DNA from: Rodentibacter rarus
GTDB lineage: Bacteria > Pseudomonadota > Gammaproteobacteria > Enterobacterales > Pasteurellaceae
Assembly (NCBI RefSeq): GCF_001998965.1
Contig: NZ_MLHJ01000064.1
Span: 1 to 40,917, forward strand
DNA length: 40,917 nucleotides
Reading direction: 5' to 3'
Shown piece after piece: positions 8,196 to 18,069 of this stretch (position 1 is its first letter; every line of letters begins with the position of its first letter). The notes under the pieces were generated by a model. It did no database searches, was not told the origin of the DNA, and saw nothing but the letters and a program-made list of their open reading frames with translations. Both the position numbers and the translations under genes were made by a program.

Positions 8196-9530
8196 TCAAT
8201 GTAACTTCAATCTCGGTTTTAAATAGCGGTTAATTTTATCAACCAAAATAATCAAGCCTATTTTGATACAACCGTGTAATGCATGTTGATGCATTCGATA
8301 AAGAGAAACATAAGCAAACTGTGCAAATTTACCATGTACGGTTAATGGATTTTTGCCAAATTTATTGGTTAAACTGCCCAATGCGGTGAAACTGGAAAGT
8401 GAAACCAATGTCCCTTTATCATTATATTTAAAGGCTTTCAGTGGTTTATTTTCAAAAATTGCAAAGATATTTTTGGCACAAGCCTTTGCCATTTGATGTG
8501 CTGCCTGAGCACGAGGCGGTACTAATTTACCGTTTTCTTGAGTGAGTGCGGCACAATCACCAATGGCAAAAATGCTGTCATCTACGGTGGTTTGTAAAGT
8601 ATCTTTCACCACCAATTGATTGATGCGGTTGATTTCTAAGCCGTCAAAGCTTTGGGTTACTGTTGACGTTCTCACACCGGCAGCCCAAACAATCAGATCA
8701 GCTTTGATTTCTTCTCCGTCTTTAGTCAGAAGTGTATTAGGCTTCGCCTCGGTGATCATAGTATTCAGTTTTACATTCGCCCCCATTTCACATAGTTCCT
8801 CTAACACTGCGGTAGAAAGATCTTTAGGCAATGCGGGCAATAAACGTTCTCCGGCTTCGACCAGTGTCACTTGCAAACAAGAGCTGTCAATTTTACCGTA
8901 GCCATAGGAGGATAAATCCTCTGCTGCGTGATAAAGTTCTGCGGTCAATTCCACCCCTGTCGCACCACCGCCAACAATGGCGATATTGACTTTATTTTCA
9001 TCTACCAGTTTTTGTTTTGATTCTTCTTCACCAATGTCATCTAATACACGGTTTTCAGAAAACTTCAAAAAGAGTTCCAACATTTTATGTTGGAAACGCA
9101 AGGCTTGATCGGAACTGTCTAAGAAAATCGCATTTTCTGCCACGCCTTTGGTATTGAAATCGTTCGATTTACTGCCAATTGCCACCACTAAATAATCGTA
9201 AGGAATGCGGCGGGCAATAACAAGCATATCGCCTTCTTGCCCATAAATCGGTGCAAGTTCTATATACTTTTGTTCACGGTTGATACGTGTAATTGAGCCT
9301 TGCTCAAAGCTAAAATAATGGTTTTTACCATGAGCACGGTAGCTTAACGAATCCACACCGTCATCCATCACACCTGTTGCAATTTCGTGTAATAACGGTT
9401 TCCAAAGATGAGTCGCGTTACGATCCACAAGGGTGACTTTTGCTTGTTTTTTACGACCAAGTTTATCGCCTAAGAAAGTTGCCAGCTCAATACCACCGGC
9501 ACCGCCACCAACGATCACGATATTTTTCAT
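8196..9530 (-). CDS. ndh: Type II NADH:quinone oxidoreductase
   Basis: 444-residue peripheral membrane flavoprotein that passes electrons from NADH to quinone without pumping protons. Two Rossmann dinucleotide sites are visible: GGGAGGIELATFLG at residues 8-21 for FAD and IAIVGGGATGVELTAEL near residue 185 for NADH. FAIGDCAAL near residue 322 is the second FAD contact. The C-terminal GCIKIGLIILVDKINRYL segment is the amphipathic membrane anchor. Start supported by AGGAGAACCTT before ATG. Two TGTTAA direct repeats 10 bp apart lie upstream and resemble an ArcA site. Confidence 0.95.
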   Translation of the reverse strand: MKNIVIVGGGAGGIELATFLGDKLGRKKQAKVTLVDRNATHLWKPLLHEIATGVMDDGVDSLSYRAHGKNHYFSFEQGSITRINREQKYIELAPIYGQEGDMLVIARRIPYDYLVVAIGSKSNDFNTKGVAENAIFLDSSDQALRFQHKMLELFLKFSENRVLDDIGEEESKQKLVDENKVNIAIVGGGATGVELTAELYHAAEDLSSYGYGKIDSSCLQVTLVEAGERLLPALPKDLSTAVLEELCEMGANVKLNTMITEAKPNTLLTKDGEEIKADLIVWAAGVRTSTVTQSFDGLEINRINQLVVKDTLQTTVDDSIFAIGDCAALTQENGKLVPPRAQAAHQMAKACAKNIFAIFENKPLKAFKYNDKGTLVSLSSFTALGSLTNKFGKNPLTVHGKFAQFAYVSLYRMHQHALHGCIKIGLIILVDKINRYLKPRLKLH

Positions 9531-9554
9531 AAGGTTCTCCTAAAATAATAAATT

Positions 9555-9570
9555 TGTTAAAAAATGTTAA
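9555..9570. promoter_or_regulatory. Possible ArcA-type direct repeat upstream of ndh
   Basis: TGTTAA at 9555-9560 and again at 9565-9570, one helical turn apart, 25-40 bp upstream of the ndh start codon. ArcA sites consist of direct repeats of this kind and ndh is a known target of redox regulators in related bacteria. The assignment is inference. Confidence 0.35.
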
Positions 9571-9612
9571 ATTAATGTAATGATAGCATAAGGAGATGAA
9601 AAAAATCAGTAT

Positions 9613-10308
9613 TCAATGAGAAGGGAATTCAATTTGATGTACACGCTCGTATAATGGTGTGAGTTCTAGAATGGTTTGTGTAATAAATTCAACAGGGTTC
9701 AACTGTGCGAAATCTGTTTTTTCTATATTTTTGCCTATGCACCAAAAATCCTTATCGTGACGTAGCGTTAAATCATCTTGCGAAAATTGAGCAACTTGTT
9801 GGAAGTCCGCATACTCGCTTTCATCCCCTCGCCATAAATCAAATTGTGCAAAGCGTGAAAAATCAAAATTTTCTAACCATTGATTATATTGCCACACATG
9901 AATTAGTGAGCGATCTGCACGGTAACAATGCCAATCCAAACTCACCAAAAGACGGCGACGGTTCAGCAAAACGGAAAAAATAGCCGCTGAATTCTGATGA
10001 AATTCATATTTAAAAAAAGCAAAAAAGTGGGCGCGCACTTGCCATCCATTCGTCCAACTTTCAATATGAGGTTGGGCAAAGGGCGTTCCAAGTTGGTGAG
10101 ATACTGCTTGAATAATCCTTTTCCAATTGTCCCACTCCGCTTTATAACGTGCTTTGATCATTGGAATATCTTCAGGACAAAATTTCTTCATTTGGGCAAA
10201 TTGAAAAAATGGGCGATTAAAAAGATCACAAGATTTTTCGGATAAGCTGAACATTGTTAAGGTATCGTAAGAAAAACAAGTTGGGGCGCTATCTTGGCAC
10301 TCCCTCAT
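9613..10308 (-). CDS. HI_0552 family protein of unknown function
   Basis: 231 residues from the first ATG, whose A overlaps the apaH stop (TAATG), or 213 residues from the ATG at 10254 (MFSLSEKSC), which may be the true start; neither has a convincing Shine-Dalgarno. The protein is rich in Trp, Phe and Tyr and looks soluble, with no signal peptide or membrane span. I recognise it as the conserved Pasteurellaceae family typified by HI_0552, which follows apaH in H. influenzae too. No catalytic motif is evident. Position after rsmA-apaH suggests cotranscription but says little about its job. Confidence 0.8.
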   Translation of the reverse strand: MRECQDSAPTCFSYDTLTMFSLSEKSCDLFNRPFFQFAQMKKFCPEDIPMIKARYKAEWDNWKRIIQAVSHQLGTPFAQPHIESWTNGWQVRAHFFAFFKYEFHQNSAAIFSVLLNRRRLLVSLDWHCYRADRSLIHVWQYNQWLENFDFSRFAQFDLWRGDESEYADFQQVAQFSQDDLTLRHDKDFWCIGKNIEKTDFAQLNPVEFITQTILELTPLYERVHQIEFPSH

Positions 10309-11135
10309 TAAAAATCACAGTAATTTTTGACCGCACTTTGGCTGAAACATTGTTTATCTTCCCAACACAACAGGGTCATTCGGTTATTCCACACACAACC
10401 TGTATCAAGGGCGTAAATATTCGGTGGGGTGGGTTCATCAACCAAACTTGCCCAATGGCCAAAAATAATCGGTATCCGCTGATAAAGCGGATTATCCAAA
10501 TTAAACCAAGGGGTCAGCTCTGGCGGTGCCTCTTTAGGTGGCTGTTTGCAAGCAAAATCCAAGCGGTGATCCCAATAGCAAAAACGCATACGGGTAAACA
10601 CATTGATCGTATAACGCCAGCGTTCAATACCTTGTAGGTTCGGCGACCAGCGTTCCGGTTGATTGTCATACATTTGTGAAATCAGTTTTTTTATATCGCC
10701 CTGTTGTAAAATCGTTTCGACTTCTTTTGCACAGGTTTTCGCCGTTGCCAAATCCCAGTCTGGGGAAATGCCCGCATGCACCATCACAAATCCTTGGTTT
10801 TCGTTGTGGACTAATAAGGGTTGATGACGTAACCAATCGATCAGCTCTTCAAAATCAGGCGCATTAAAAATCGCTTCCACTCGATCACGAGGTTTCACTT
10901 CCTTGATGCCCAGTGCGGTCGAAATTAAATGCAAATCGTGATTGCCTAACACTGTTTGAGCTGCATTGCCTAAAGATTTGACAAAACGTAAACATTCTAG
11001 GGATTTATTGCCCCGCGCCACCAAATCGCCCACAAGATAAAGCTTATCTTGCGTAGGATTGAACTGAACACGATCTAATAAAAGCTGGAGTTCGTCAAAA
11101 CAGCCTTGTAAATCACCGACAAAATAAGTTGCCAT
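10308..11135 (-). CDS. apaH: Bis(5'-nucleosyl)-tetraphosphatase, symmetrical
   Basis: 275-residue metallophosphatase that splits Ap4A into two ADP, limiting alarmone dinucleotides, and acts on Np4-capped RNA in E. coli. The three phosphoesterase motifs are present: GDLQGC at residues 7-12, GDLVARG near 36, and GNHDLH near 65. The start is 15 bp after the rsmA stop, matching the conserved rsmA-apaH order of gammaproteobacteria. An uptake sequence at 10330-10338 lies within the C-terminal codons. Confidence 0.96.
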   Translation of the reverse strand: MATYFVGDLQGCFDELQLLLDRVQFNPTQDKLYLVGDLVARGNKSLECLRFVKSLGNAAQTVLGNHDLHLISTALGIKEVKPRDRVEAIFNAPDFEELIDWLRHQPLLVHNENQGFVMVHAGISPDWDLATAKTCAKEVETILQQGDIKKLISQMYDNQPERWSPNLQGIERWRYTINVFTRMRFCYWDHRLDFACKQPPKEAPPELTPWFNLDNPLYQRIPIIFGHWASLVDEPTPPNIYALDTGCVWNNRMTLLCWEDKQCFSQSAVKNYCDF

Positions 11136-11150
11136 AGTACCGCTCTTTAA

Positions 11151-12020
11151 TTAATCATCCGTATCAATGATATCAGTCTTCGCCATTTCTTCAGGTGGGT
11201 TATCTGATAACCAATTCGCTAAACGGGCATACTCCGCAATAGTGAGATTTTCTGCTCGGGCATTTAAATCAATACCAAGCGCGGTCAAATTTTCAGGCGA
11301 AAAGAGCGTTGAAAGTGCATTGCGCAATGTCTTACGACGTTGGTTAAAGGCTTGGGAACAAACACGATTAAGCCAGTATAAATCCTTCACCGGATGAGGC
11401 AAGGTGGTATGCGGAACAAGACGAACCACCGCTGAATCCACTTTTGGTGCAGGTTTAAAGGCAGTTGGCGGCACTTCTAACACCGGCATCACTTGACAAA
11501 AATACTGCGCCATAATGGTTAATCGCCCGTAGGATTTACTGTTTGGTGCTGCACACAGACGTTTCACCACTTCTTTTTGGAGCATAAAGTGCATATCTTG
11601 AATGATGTGATGATACTGGAATAGATGGAACATTAACGGGGTAGAAATGTTATAAGGCAAATTACCGAATACCCGCAATTTTTGTTTTGGCGATTGGGTT
11701 TGTTCCTCGTAAAGTTGCCCAAAATTAAATTGCATCGCATCGGTTTCAATGACCGTTAATTTTTGATGCAAAAAAGGGTGGTGGCGTAAGCGTTCAGCCA
11801 AATCACGGTCAAGTTCAACCACGGTTAAATGCTCGACCTGCTCGCCAACCGGTTCGGTTAAAGCGCCAAGCCCGGGGCCGATTTCAACTAAAAATTGGTC
11901 TTTTTGGGGATAAATCGCCGCCACAATATTTTGAATCACATTGTTATCGTGCAAAAAATTTTGTCCGAAACGTTTACGGGCGGTATGTCCTAAGTGTTTT
12001 TTTGAATTCATTATCGTCAT
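11151..12020 (-). CDS. rsmA: 16S rRNA (adenine1518/1519-N6)-dimethyltransferase
   Basis: 289-residue KsgA-type enzyme that dimethylates two adjacent adenines in helix 45 of 16S rRNA during late 30S assembly. Visible motifs are [11 protein letters not shown] near residue 16, the SAM-binding [14 protein letters not shown] near 47, and the catalytic NLPYNIST (NLPY) near 120. The start could be codon 1 or the ATG three codons later (MNSKKHLG); the SD is weak for both. Divergent from infA with a 190-bp shared upstream region. Confidence 0.96.
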   Translation of the reverse strand: MTIMNSKKHLGHTARKRFGQNFLHDNNVIQNIVAAIYPQKDQFLVEIGPGLGALTEPVGEQVEHLTVVELDRDLAERLRHHPFLHQKLTVIETDAMQFNFGQLYEEQTQSPKQKLRVFGNLPYNISTPLMFHLFQYHHIIQDMHFMLQKEVVKRLCAAPNSKSYGRLTIMAQYFCQVMPVLEVPPTAFKPAPKVDSAVVRLVPHTTLPHPVKDLYWLNRVCSQAFNQRRKTLRNALSTLFSPENLTALGIDLNARAENLTIAEYARLANWLSDNPPEEMAKTDIIDTDD

Positions 12021-12030
12021 TTTTCTGTTA

Positions 12031-12432
<402 letters not shown>

Positions 12433-12452
12433 TGTTGATTTGAACAGCGTAA

Positions 12453-12481
12453 AAAGCCGATTGTTTATCGGCTTTCTTTTT
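12453..12481 (+). terminator. Intrinsic terminator of infA
   Basis: AAAGCCGAT (12453-12461), 5-base loop, ATCGGCTTT (12467-12475), then a T run to 12481: a perfect 9-bp stem. Confidence 0.9.
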
Positions 12482-12503
12482 GTCCAAAAACACCTCAAGT
12501 CTA

Positions 12504-12531
12504 TTGCGGAAAGTAAAATTTTCTGTATAAT
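12504..12531 (+). promoter_or_regulatory. Promoter of the rpsF operon
   Basis: TTGCGG (12504-12509), 16-bp spacer, perfect TATAAT (12526-12531). It lies about 95 bp upstream of rpsF, leaving room for the structured leader. Confidence 0.75.
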
Positions 12532-12540
12532 CCGCAACCC

Positions 12541-12625
12541 TTAGCCACATTGAATTTTCGTTCCTTGCCTTTGCAGATTGGTGGCTAATCTCCGTCAAAG
12601 GCTGATTAACCCGTAAGGAGCAGTC
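12541..12625 (+). promoter_or_regulatory. rpsF leader, probable S6:S18 autoregulatory RNA
   Basis: TTAGCCAC (12541-12548) pairs perfectly with GTGGCTAA (12581-12588), followed by TCTCCGTC, and AAGGAG lies 6 bases before the rpsF ATG. Leaders of rpsF-rpsR operons in many bacteria carry a conserved stem with a CCG element bound by the S6:S18 complex; the stem and nearby CCG fit that picture. The repeated GGCTGATTAA at 12600-12609 could form a competing pairing. Confidence 0.6.
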
Positions 12626-12989
12626 ATGCGTCACTACGAAATCGTGTTTATGGTTCATCCGGACCAAAGCGAGCAAGTACCAGGTATGATTGAACGTTAC
12701 ACAGGTTCTGTAAAAGAAGCCGGTGGTCAAGTTCATCGCCTAGAAGATTGGGGTCGTCGCCAATTAGCGTACCCAATTAACAAATTACACAAAGCACATT
12801 ATGTGCTTATGAATGTAGAAGCGCCTCAACAAGTCATCGACGAGCTAGAAACGACTTTCCGTTATAACGATGCTGTATTACGCAGTCTTGTTATTCACAC
12901 TAAGCACGCCGTAACAGAAGCGTCCCCAATGGTTAAAACTAAAGAAGATCGTAAAGTTTTAACTGAAGTTGAAAACAACGATTTTGAGG

Positions 12990-13003
<14 letters not shown>
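12626..13003 (+). CDS. rpsF: 30S ribosomal protein S6
   Basis: 125-residue S6, first gene of rpsF-priB-rpsR-rplI. It starts [20 protein letters not shown], the family N-terminus, and ends in an acidic tail (NNDFEDAEE) like that modified by RimK in E. coli, though here without the poly-Glu end. S6 binds S18 on the 30S platform. AAGGAG ribosome-binding site. The 3' end overlaps the priB start. Confidence 0.98.
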
Positions 13004-13558
<555 letters not shown>

Positions 13559-13573
13559 TAAGGAGAAGGTCGA

Positions 13574-14023
13574 ATGCAAGTTATTCTTTTAGATAAAATC
13601 GTTCACCTCGGTAACGTAGGTGATCAAGTTGATGTTAAATCAGGTTTTGCCCGTAACTTCTTAATCCCACAAGGTAAAGCAGTAATGGCAACCAAAGCTA
13701 ACATTGAACACTTTGAAGCACGTCGTGCCGAATTAGAAGAAAAAGCAGCGAAAGCATTAGCTGCTGCGGTCGATCGCGCAGAACGTTTAGAAGCCCTTGG
13801 TTCTGTGACCATTGCTTCTAAAGCGGGTGATGAAGGTCGTTTATTCGGTGCAATTACCACACGAGATGTGGCTGAAGCCGTAGTCGCAGCCGGTGTTGAG
13901 ATTGCGAAAAGCGAAGTGCGTTTACCAAATGGTCCAATCCGTACACTTGGTGAACACGATGTTCGTTTCCAACTTCATGGTGAAGTATTCGCATCATTAA
14001 ACGTTATCGTTGTTGCTGAATAA
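13574..14023 (+). CDS. rplI: 50S ribosomal protein L9
   Basis: 149-residue L9: an N-terminal globular domain [20 protein letters not shown] with the [13 protein letters not shown] motif, a long connecting helix (residues 42-75, Ala/Glu/Arg rich), and a C-terminal RNA-binding domain. It is the last gene of the operon; AAGGAG precedes the start and an intrinsic terminator follows. Confidence 0.98.
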   Translation: MQVILLDKIVHLGNVGDQVDVKSGFARNFLIPQGKAVMATKANIEHFEARRAELEEKAAKALAAAVDRAERLEALGSVTIASKAGDEGRLFGAITTRDVAEAVVAAGVEIAKSEVRLPNGPIRTLGEHDVRFQLHGEVFASLNVIVVAE

Positions 14024-14041
14024 TTTATTCATACATTCAAA

Positions 14042-14070
14042 GAAAACCCGGCTTTAAGTCGGGTTTTTTA
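14042..14070 (+). terminator. Intrinsic terminator of the rpsF-rplI operon
   Basis: AAACCCG and CGGGTTT form a 7-bp stem around a 9-base loop, followed by TTTTTT. Confidence 0.88.
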
Positions 14071-14094
14071 ATTAGTAATAAAAGAAAAATTATC

Positions 14095-14190
14095 TCCCCC
14101 CCAAAATTGGACTAAATACCAACCAACTTAAGGTGTAGGTAGATTTCTATGACTAAGTACACCCGCTTTTTAAACAACAAACGCTTGAGC
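14095..14190 (+). mobile_element. IS3-type end with decayed OrfA start
   Basis: CCCCAAAATTGGACTAAATA (from 14099) matches the terminal repeat of the IS3-type element at 7477. About 50 bp further in is ATG at 14149, encoding MTKYTRF; with one T restored in the TTTTT run the frame continues as FKQQTLELCL, parallel to MTRYNSFFKQQ of the other copy. The rest of the element is gone. Confidence 0.7.
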
Positions 14191-14251
14191 TTTGTCTTTA
14201 GTAAAGTCAAGCCTCATTTTCTATGAATGACGGATTTTTACTGATTTAGGC

Positions 14252-15273
14252 ATAGTAGACAAAATAGTTGATCTTTTTTTCCTATGCCATAATGGACGGA
14301 TCATTAATTTATGATCAACTCTTTTTATTTAAAATAATCTTTAATAAATAATATCTACTTAAGTTCTCCAAATAGTCCCTCTAGTCGATTATTCGCCTTT
14401 TCTATTTTCAATTCCGGGTATTTTTCAAAGCAAAAAAGATAATCTTGGTTCTCTTTAAACCTAAATAAGCACCTCTTAAATTTCTATATTTATAGAAATA
14501 TTTTCCTTTATCATTAGGCTTATCAGAACGCTCTTCCAAATATGTTTTATATTCAAGATACCATTTATGTAGATTAACGTAAAACGCTGATTTACTACTT
14601 ATTTTAAAGGGGTTGGTTAATATTTTTAGGGTTTTCTCCACCTCTGATTTTGGATTCCTTGTTCGGTTTCTAATCACAATTGCAACTTGATGAAACTGAC
14701 AAAATTGAGTGGAAATATTCAGCTCGTTTTTCAATAACTCCCATCTGCAATCACAAGTAATTGATTGAATTTTATAGCCTTTTTCTCTAAGTTTGATGAT
14801 AGCAATAAAGTAATAAATATCTTTCTCGCTTTTGATAATTTGATGATAAACCATTTTTTTAGAGAGCGAATCCATTAGGACAAGTACACCAAATTCTCTT
14901 CCCCAAAAGCTCGAATCAATGAGAAGGTTAAGTGTATTATTTTTAGGTAGGTTTAATCTTGTTTTAGGTGCATTTAAAACGTATCGCTATATCGTTCTAA
15001 TCAAGTATAGATATTTATTAGCAAGCTGTTTATAAGTTTGTTTTCCCTATGAATAATCTTGACAAATTTTTATTGGTTCTAATTTTTCTTTAAAAGAAAA
15101 CATTTTATGACATTCATTACATCTATATGCTGAATATTATTTCTAATACCAAACTTACAGATATTTGGACTTTGACAGAAAATGTAGTTTTTTACTCATA
15201 TTTCAAGAAAGTGGGTTAAAGCCTTTTGCTATAAGGACTTAACCCACTTTTGATCAACCATTTTGTCTATTAT
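14252..15273 (-). mobile_element. Decayed insertion sequence with zinc-ribbon transposase
   Basis: About 1.02 kb bounded by terminal inverted repeats at 14252-14273 and 15252-15273, matching at 20 of 22 positions (core TAGACAAAATAGTTGATC against its mate). A perfect 12-bp inverted repeat, AAAGTGGGTTAA / TTAACCCACTTT (15208-15250), lies just inside the right end and may insulate the element from outside transcription. No clear target duplication is seen. The only gene is a broken transposase. Confidence 0.85.
14358..15180 (-). pseudogene. Transposase pseudogene (zinc ribbon plus DDE-type domain)
   Basis: Reading three frames in turn restores one protein. An N-terminal zinc ribbon (CQSPNICKFGIRNNIQ, then RCNECHKMFSFKEKLEP) is followed by GKQTYKQLANKY, LERYSDTF, then LINLLIDSSFWGREFG-type sequence, and CQFHQVAIVIR; it ends NNRLEGLFGELK at 14358. 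The longest uninterrupted piece, 14408-14875, is 155 residues. At least three frameshifts and one or two stops (e.g. TCATAG) break it. It resembles IS transposases with an N-terminal C2C2 ribbon; I do not assign an ISfinder family. Confidence 0.8.
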
Positions 15274-15369
15274 ACCCTTATATTTTCCAGCACAACTCTT
15301 TTCAAAATATTGAAAATTATAAGTTTATATAGAGCAATACTTTATCTCATAATGCCAAAAATTGGATAT

Positions 15370-15397
15370 AAAAAAGCTGGCATAAGCCAACTTTTTT
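15370..15397 (-). terminator. Terminator of mscL (bidirectional)
   Basis: On the minus strand AAAAAAGTTGGC and GCCAGCTTTTTT form a stem around TTAT, with A and T runs on both sides, 17 bp after the mscL stop codon. Confidence 0.85.
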
Positions 15398-15413
15398 GTA
15401 TATCTAAAATTAA

Positions 15414-15803
15414 TTACTTTTTCAATAAGTCACGAATTTCAGTAAGTAATTTTTCTTCATTAGATGGTTCGGCCACTGCTTTTTCAACCGGTTTTTTAAG
15501 CTTATTAATACCTTTCACCATTAAGAAAATTGCAAATGCAATAATCACAAAGTCAAAGACATTTTGTATGAACATACCATAATTGAGTGTTACCGCCGGG
15601 GTGTCACCATTTGCCGGTTCCAAGATGAACTTCAAATCTTTGAAATCTACGCCACCGGTTAATACCCCTAATACTGGCATCACCACATCACCGACCAATG
15701 AACTGACAATTTTACCGAATGCACCACCGATGATGACCCCCACAGCCATATCGACAACATTGCCACGCATCGCAAACTCGCGAAATTCTTTTATAAAGCT
15801 CAT
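15414..15803 (-). CDS. mscL: Large-conductance mechanosensitive channel
   Basis: 129-residue inner-membrane pentameric channel that opens under extreme membrane tension to release solutes on osmotic downshock. The N-terminal [20 protein letters not shown] leads into TM1 (glycine-rich [15 protein letters not shown]); TM2 is near residues 77-98 ([20 protein letters not shown]); the C-terminal bundle ends [14 protein letters not shown]. Last gene of def-fmt-rsmB-GT-trkA-mscL, 69 bp after trkA. Confidence 0.97.
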   Translation of the reverse strand: MSFIKEFREFAMRGNVVDMAVGVIIGGAFGKIVSSLVGDVVMPVLGVLTGGVDFKDLKFILEPANGDTPAVTLNYGMFIQNVFDFVIIAFAIFLMVKGINKLKKPVEKAVAEPSNEEKLLTEIRDLLKK

Positions 15804-15872
15804 AAATTTTCCTTTTGATAAATGAATAAATGGGGCTGTATTCTATATGAGCTGTAGCTAAAAAGTAAACAC

Positions 15873-17249
15873 TTAAATAAAAAATGCACTTGGTTGGAAC
15901 AATTTCTCAATTTCAGACACCGCTTTTTTATCGCTGAGATAGACGACAACGTGATCACCATCTTGAACCTCAATATTTTTATGACCAATTATTACCTCGT
16001 TATGACGTAAAATTGCGCCGATAATACAGCCTGCCGGTAATCGAATATCACGTATCCTGCGCCCAATAATATTGGAAGAGTCAACATCCCCATGGGCGAC
16101 AATTTCAATGGCTTCTGCGGTGCCGTGATGTAAACTTGCCACATTTTTAACATCGCCTTTTCTCACATAACCTAACAAGGCTGAAATCGTAGCTTGCTGT
16201 GGGGATACAGCAATATCAATCGTGCCGCCTTGGATAAGATTGATATAGGCCATACGTTGAATCAGAACCATCGCTTTCTTTGCTCCTGAGCGTTTTGCTA
16301 ATAGCGCAGACATAATATTCGCTTCATCATCACTACTCAAAGAGAGAAATACATCCACGTTTTCAATATGCTCTTCAAATAATAAATTTTGGTCTGAGGC
16401 ATCCCCATGGAAAACCAATGTTTTTGATAATTTTTCCGCCAAAGTTTGCGCACGTTCAGCATTACGCTCAATGAGTTTTACCATACAATGGTCTTCCAAT
16501 TGTTTTGCCACCCCAGAGGCAATATTTCCACCACCGACAATCATTACCCGTTTATAGGGCTTTTCAAGGCGTTGTAATTCACTAATAACCGCTTTAATAT
16601 GCTCAGTCGCACAAATAAAGGTAATTTCATCACCGGCTTCAATAATAGTCGAACCTTGAGGGCGGATGCTTTTGTCATGACGCAAAATAGAGACAATACG
16701 GCATTCAATATGTGGCATATGTTCCTTAAATGCCGATAAAGCATGACCGACCAACGCACCACCGTAATAGGCTTTTACCACCACGACACTGATACGATTT
16801 TTAGCAAAATGCGCCACTTGTAATGCACCGGGATAGGCGATAAGGCGCGTGATTTCATCGGTGACTAAATTTTCCGGTGAAATAAGGTGATCTATCGGGA
16901 TATTTTCATCATTAAATAGTTTATCTTTTTCACGCAAATATTCCGAATTACGAATACGTGCGATACGTGTTGGTGTATTAAATAATGTGTAGCCCATTTG
17001 ACACGCCACCATATTGATTTCATCTGATGAGGTGACCGCCACCATTAAATCGGCATCTGCCGCACCGGCATCACGCAACACTTTGGGGGAGGAAGGAGAG
17101 CCTTGAACCACCCTCAAATCATGTTTTTCCTGTAAAGCTTGAAGCTGTGGTGATTCATTATCTACTAAGGTAATATCATTATCTTCGCTAACCAAATTTT
17201 CCGCTAATGTCGTGCCAACTTGTCCGGCACCAAGGATCATTATTTTCAC
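15873..17249 (-). CDS. trkA: Trk K+ uptake system regulatory NAD-binding protein
   Basis: 458-residue cytoplasmic protein that gates the TrkH/TrkG potassium transporter. It consists of two KTN (RCK) halves, each with a dinucleotide site: [15 protein letters not shown] near residue 5 and [16 protein letters not shown] near 237, each followed by a TrkA-C domain. The start is a GTG that overlaps the stop of the upstream glycosyltransferase (GTGA), indicating translational coupling. The transporter subunit is not in this window. Confidence 0.96.
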   Translation of the reverse strand: MKIMILGAGQVGTTLAENLVSEDNDITLVDNESPQLQALQEKHDLRVVQGSPSSPKVLRDAGAADADLMVAVTSSDEINMVACQMGYTLFNTPTRIARIRNSEYLREKDKLFNDENIPIDHLISPENLVTDEITRLIAYPGALQVAHFAKNRISVVVVKAYYGGALVGHALSAFKEHMPHIECRIVSILRHDKSIRPQGSTIIEAGDEITFICATEHIKAVISELQRLEKPYKRVMIVGGGNIASGVAKQLEDHCMVKLIERNAERAQTLAEKLSKTLVFHGDASDQNLLFEEHIENVDVFLSLSSDDEANIMSALLAKRSGAKKAMVLIQRMAYINLIQGGTIDIAVSPQQATISALLGYVRKGDVKNVASLHHGTAEAIEIVAHGDVDSSNIIGRRIRDIRLPAGCIIGAILRHNEVIIGHKNIEVQDGDHVVVYLSDKKAVSEIEKLFQPSAFFI

Positions 17250-18052
17250 GCCTCACTCCTTGTTAAGATCAGGGGGCGAATACCAATTTGCTGCGAATTT
17301 AGACCGCACTTTAAGGCTTCCATTCGGCGACAGATTTCATCCGTTACTGCATTTGCCTGCGCCATTTTTTCCTCTGTTACCCCTTCGGCTGTTTTTTGAA
17401 ACAAAATCGCCTCTAATAATCGCTCAGCGTGCATACCCGCTCGGCAATAATGTAACACGCCCACCTCATCGAATAATGTCGCCACTTTGCCAATTCTTGT
17501 TGTGGCAATTCCCAATGCGCCGTCTTCACCGCCCAGCTCACGGAATAGTGCATCTTGAGGAAAACCGCCACAGGCTAGGAAAAAAGCACGGCGAAACACC
17601 ATATTCCCACCGCAGGTCATTCTCATATGCTGCCAAGCAAAATCAAAATTAGGATGTTCCACATAGCGGCTTGCCAATCCTATGGGCTTTAAGGCTAAAC
17701 GTACCACCGATGTGTCCGGTTGAAAATGAAAGGTGGCAGCCGCCACTTCCAATGCACCGGGCTCATAAGCATCGTCAGCATCTAAAAAAGCGATAAATTC
17801 GTTGGTGGATTGTAATGCGCCCCAATTTCTCGCTTTCGCCACTCCGCCATTGAGCGGCATTTTTTCCACTCCGATCCGCTCGGGACAATCTTTTGCCCAT
17901 TTTTGTGCTAATGCGAAAGTGTTATCTGCTGATGCATCATCAATCAGCCAAATTTTGCCTAAGCAAGGTTGATTTAACACCGATTCTACCGCACGTGCTA
18001 ATGTTTTTTCCGCATTATAGCAAGGAATGATCACATCAATATGGGGGAACAT
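17246..18052 (-). CDS. Family 2 glycosyltransferase
   Basis: 268-residue GT-A fold enzyme: [20 protein letters not shown] at the start, IDDASADNT near residue 38, [10 protein letters not shown] near 70, and the metal-binding [11 protein letters not shown] near 92 (DxD). It transfers a sugar from a nucleotide donor; the acceptor cannot be read from sequence, though lipopolysaccharide or glycoprotein glycan is plausible. No membrane span, so it should act on the cytoplasmic face. It sits between rsmB (17-bp gap) and trkA (4-bp overlap), an insertion into an otherwise housekeeping operon. Confidence 0.9.
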   Translation of the reverse strand: MFPHIDVIIPCYNAEKTLARAVESVLNQPCLGKIWLIDDASADNTFALAQKWAKDCPERIGVEKMPLNGGVAKARNWGALQSTNEFIAFLDADDAYEPGALEVAAATFHFQPDTSVVRLALKPIGLASRYVEHPNFDFAWQHMRMTCGGNMVFRRAFFLACGGFPQDALFRELGGEDGALGIATTRIGKVATLFDEVGVLHYCRAGMHAERLLEAILFQKTAEGVTEEKMAQANAVTDEICRRMEALKCGLNSQQIGIRPLILTRSEA

Positions 18053-18069
18053 CTCCGCCTCCTTTTTGT

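Noticed and set aside
10254-10637. Plus-strand frame of 127 codons opposite apaH and the HI_0552-type gene.
   Set aside because: Shadow of two recognised genes on the other strand; no domain seen.
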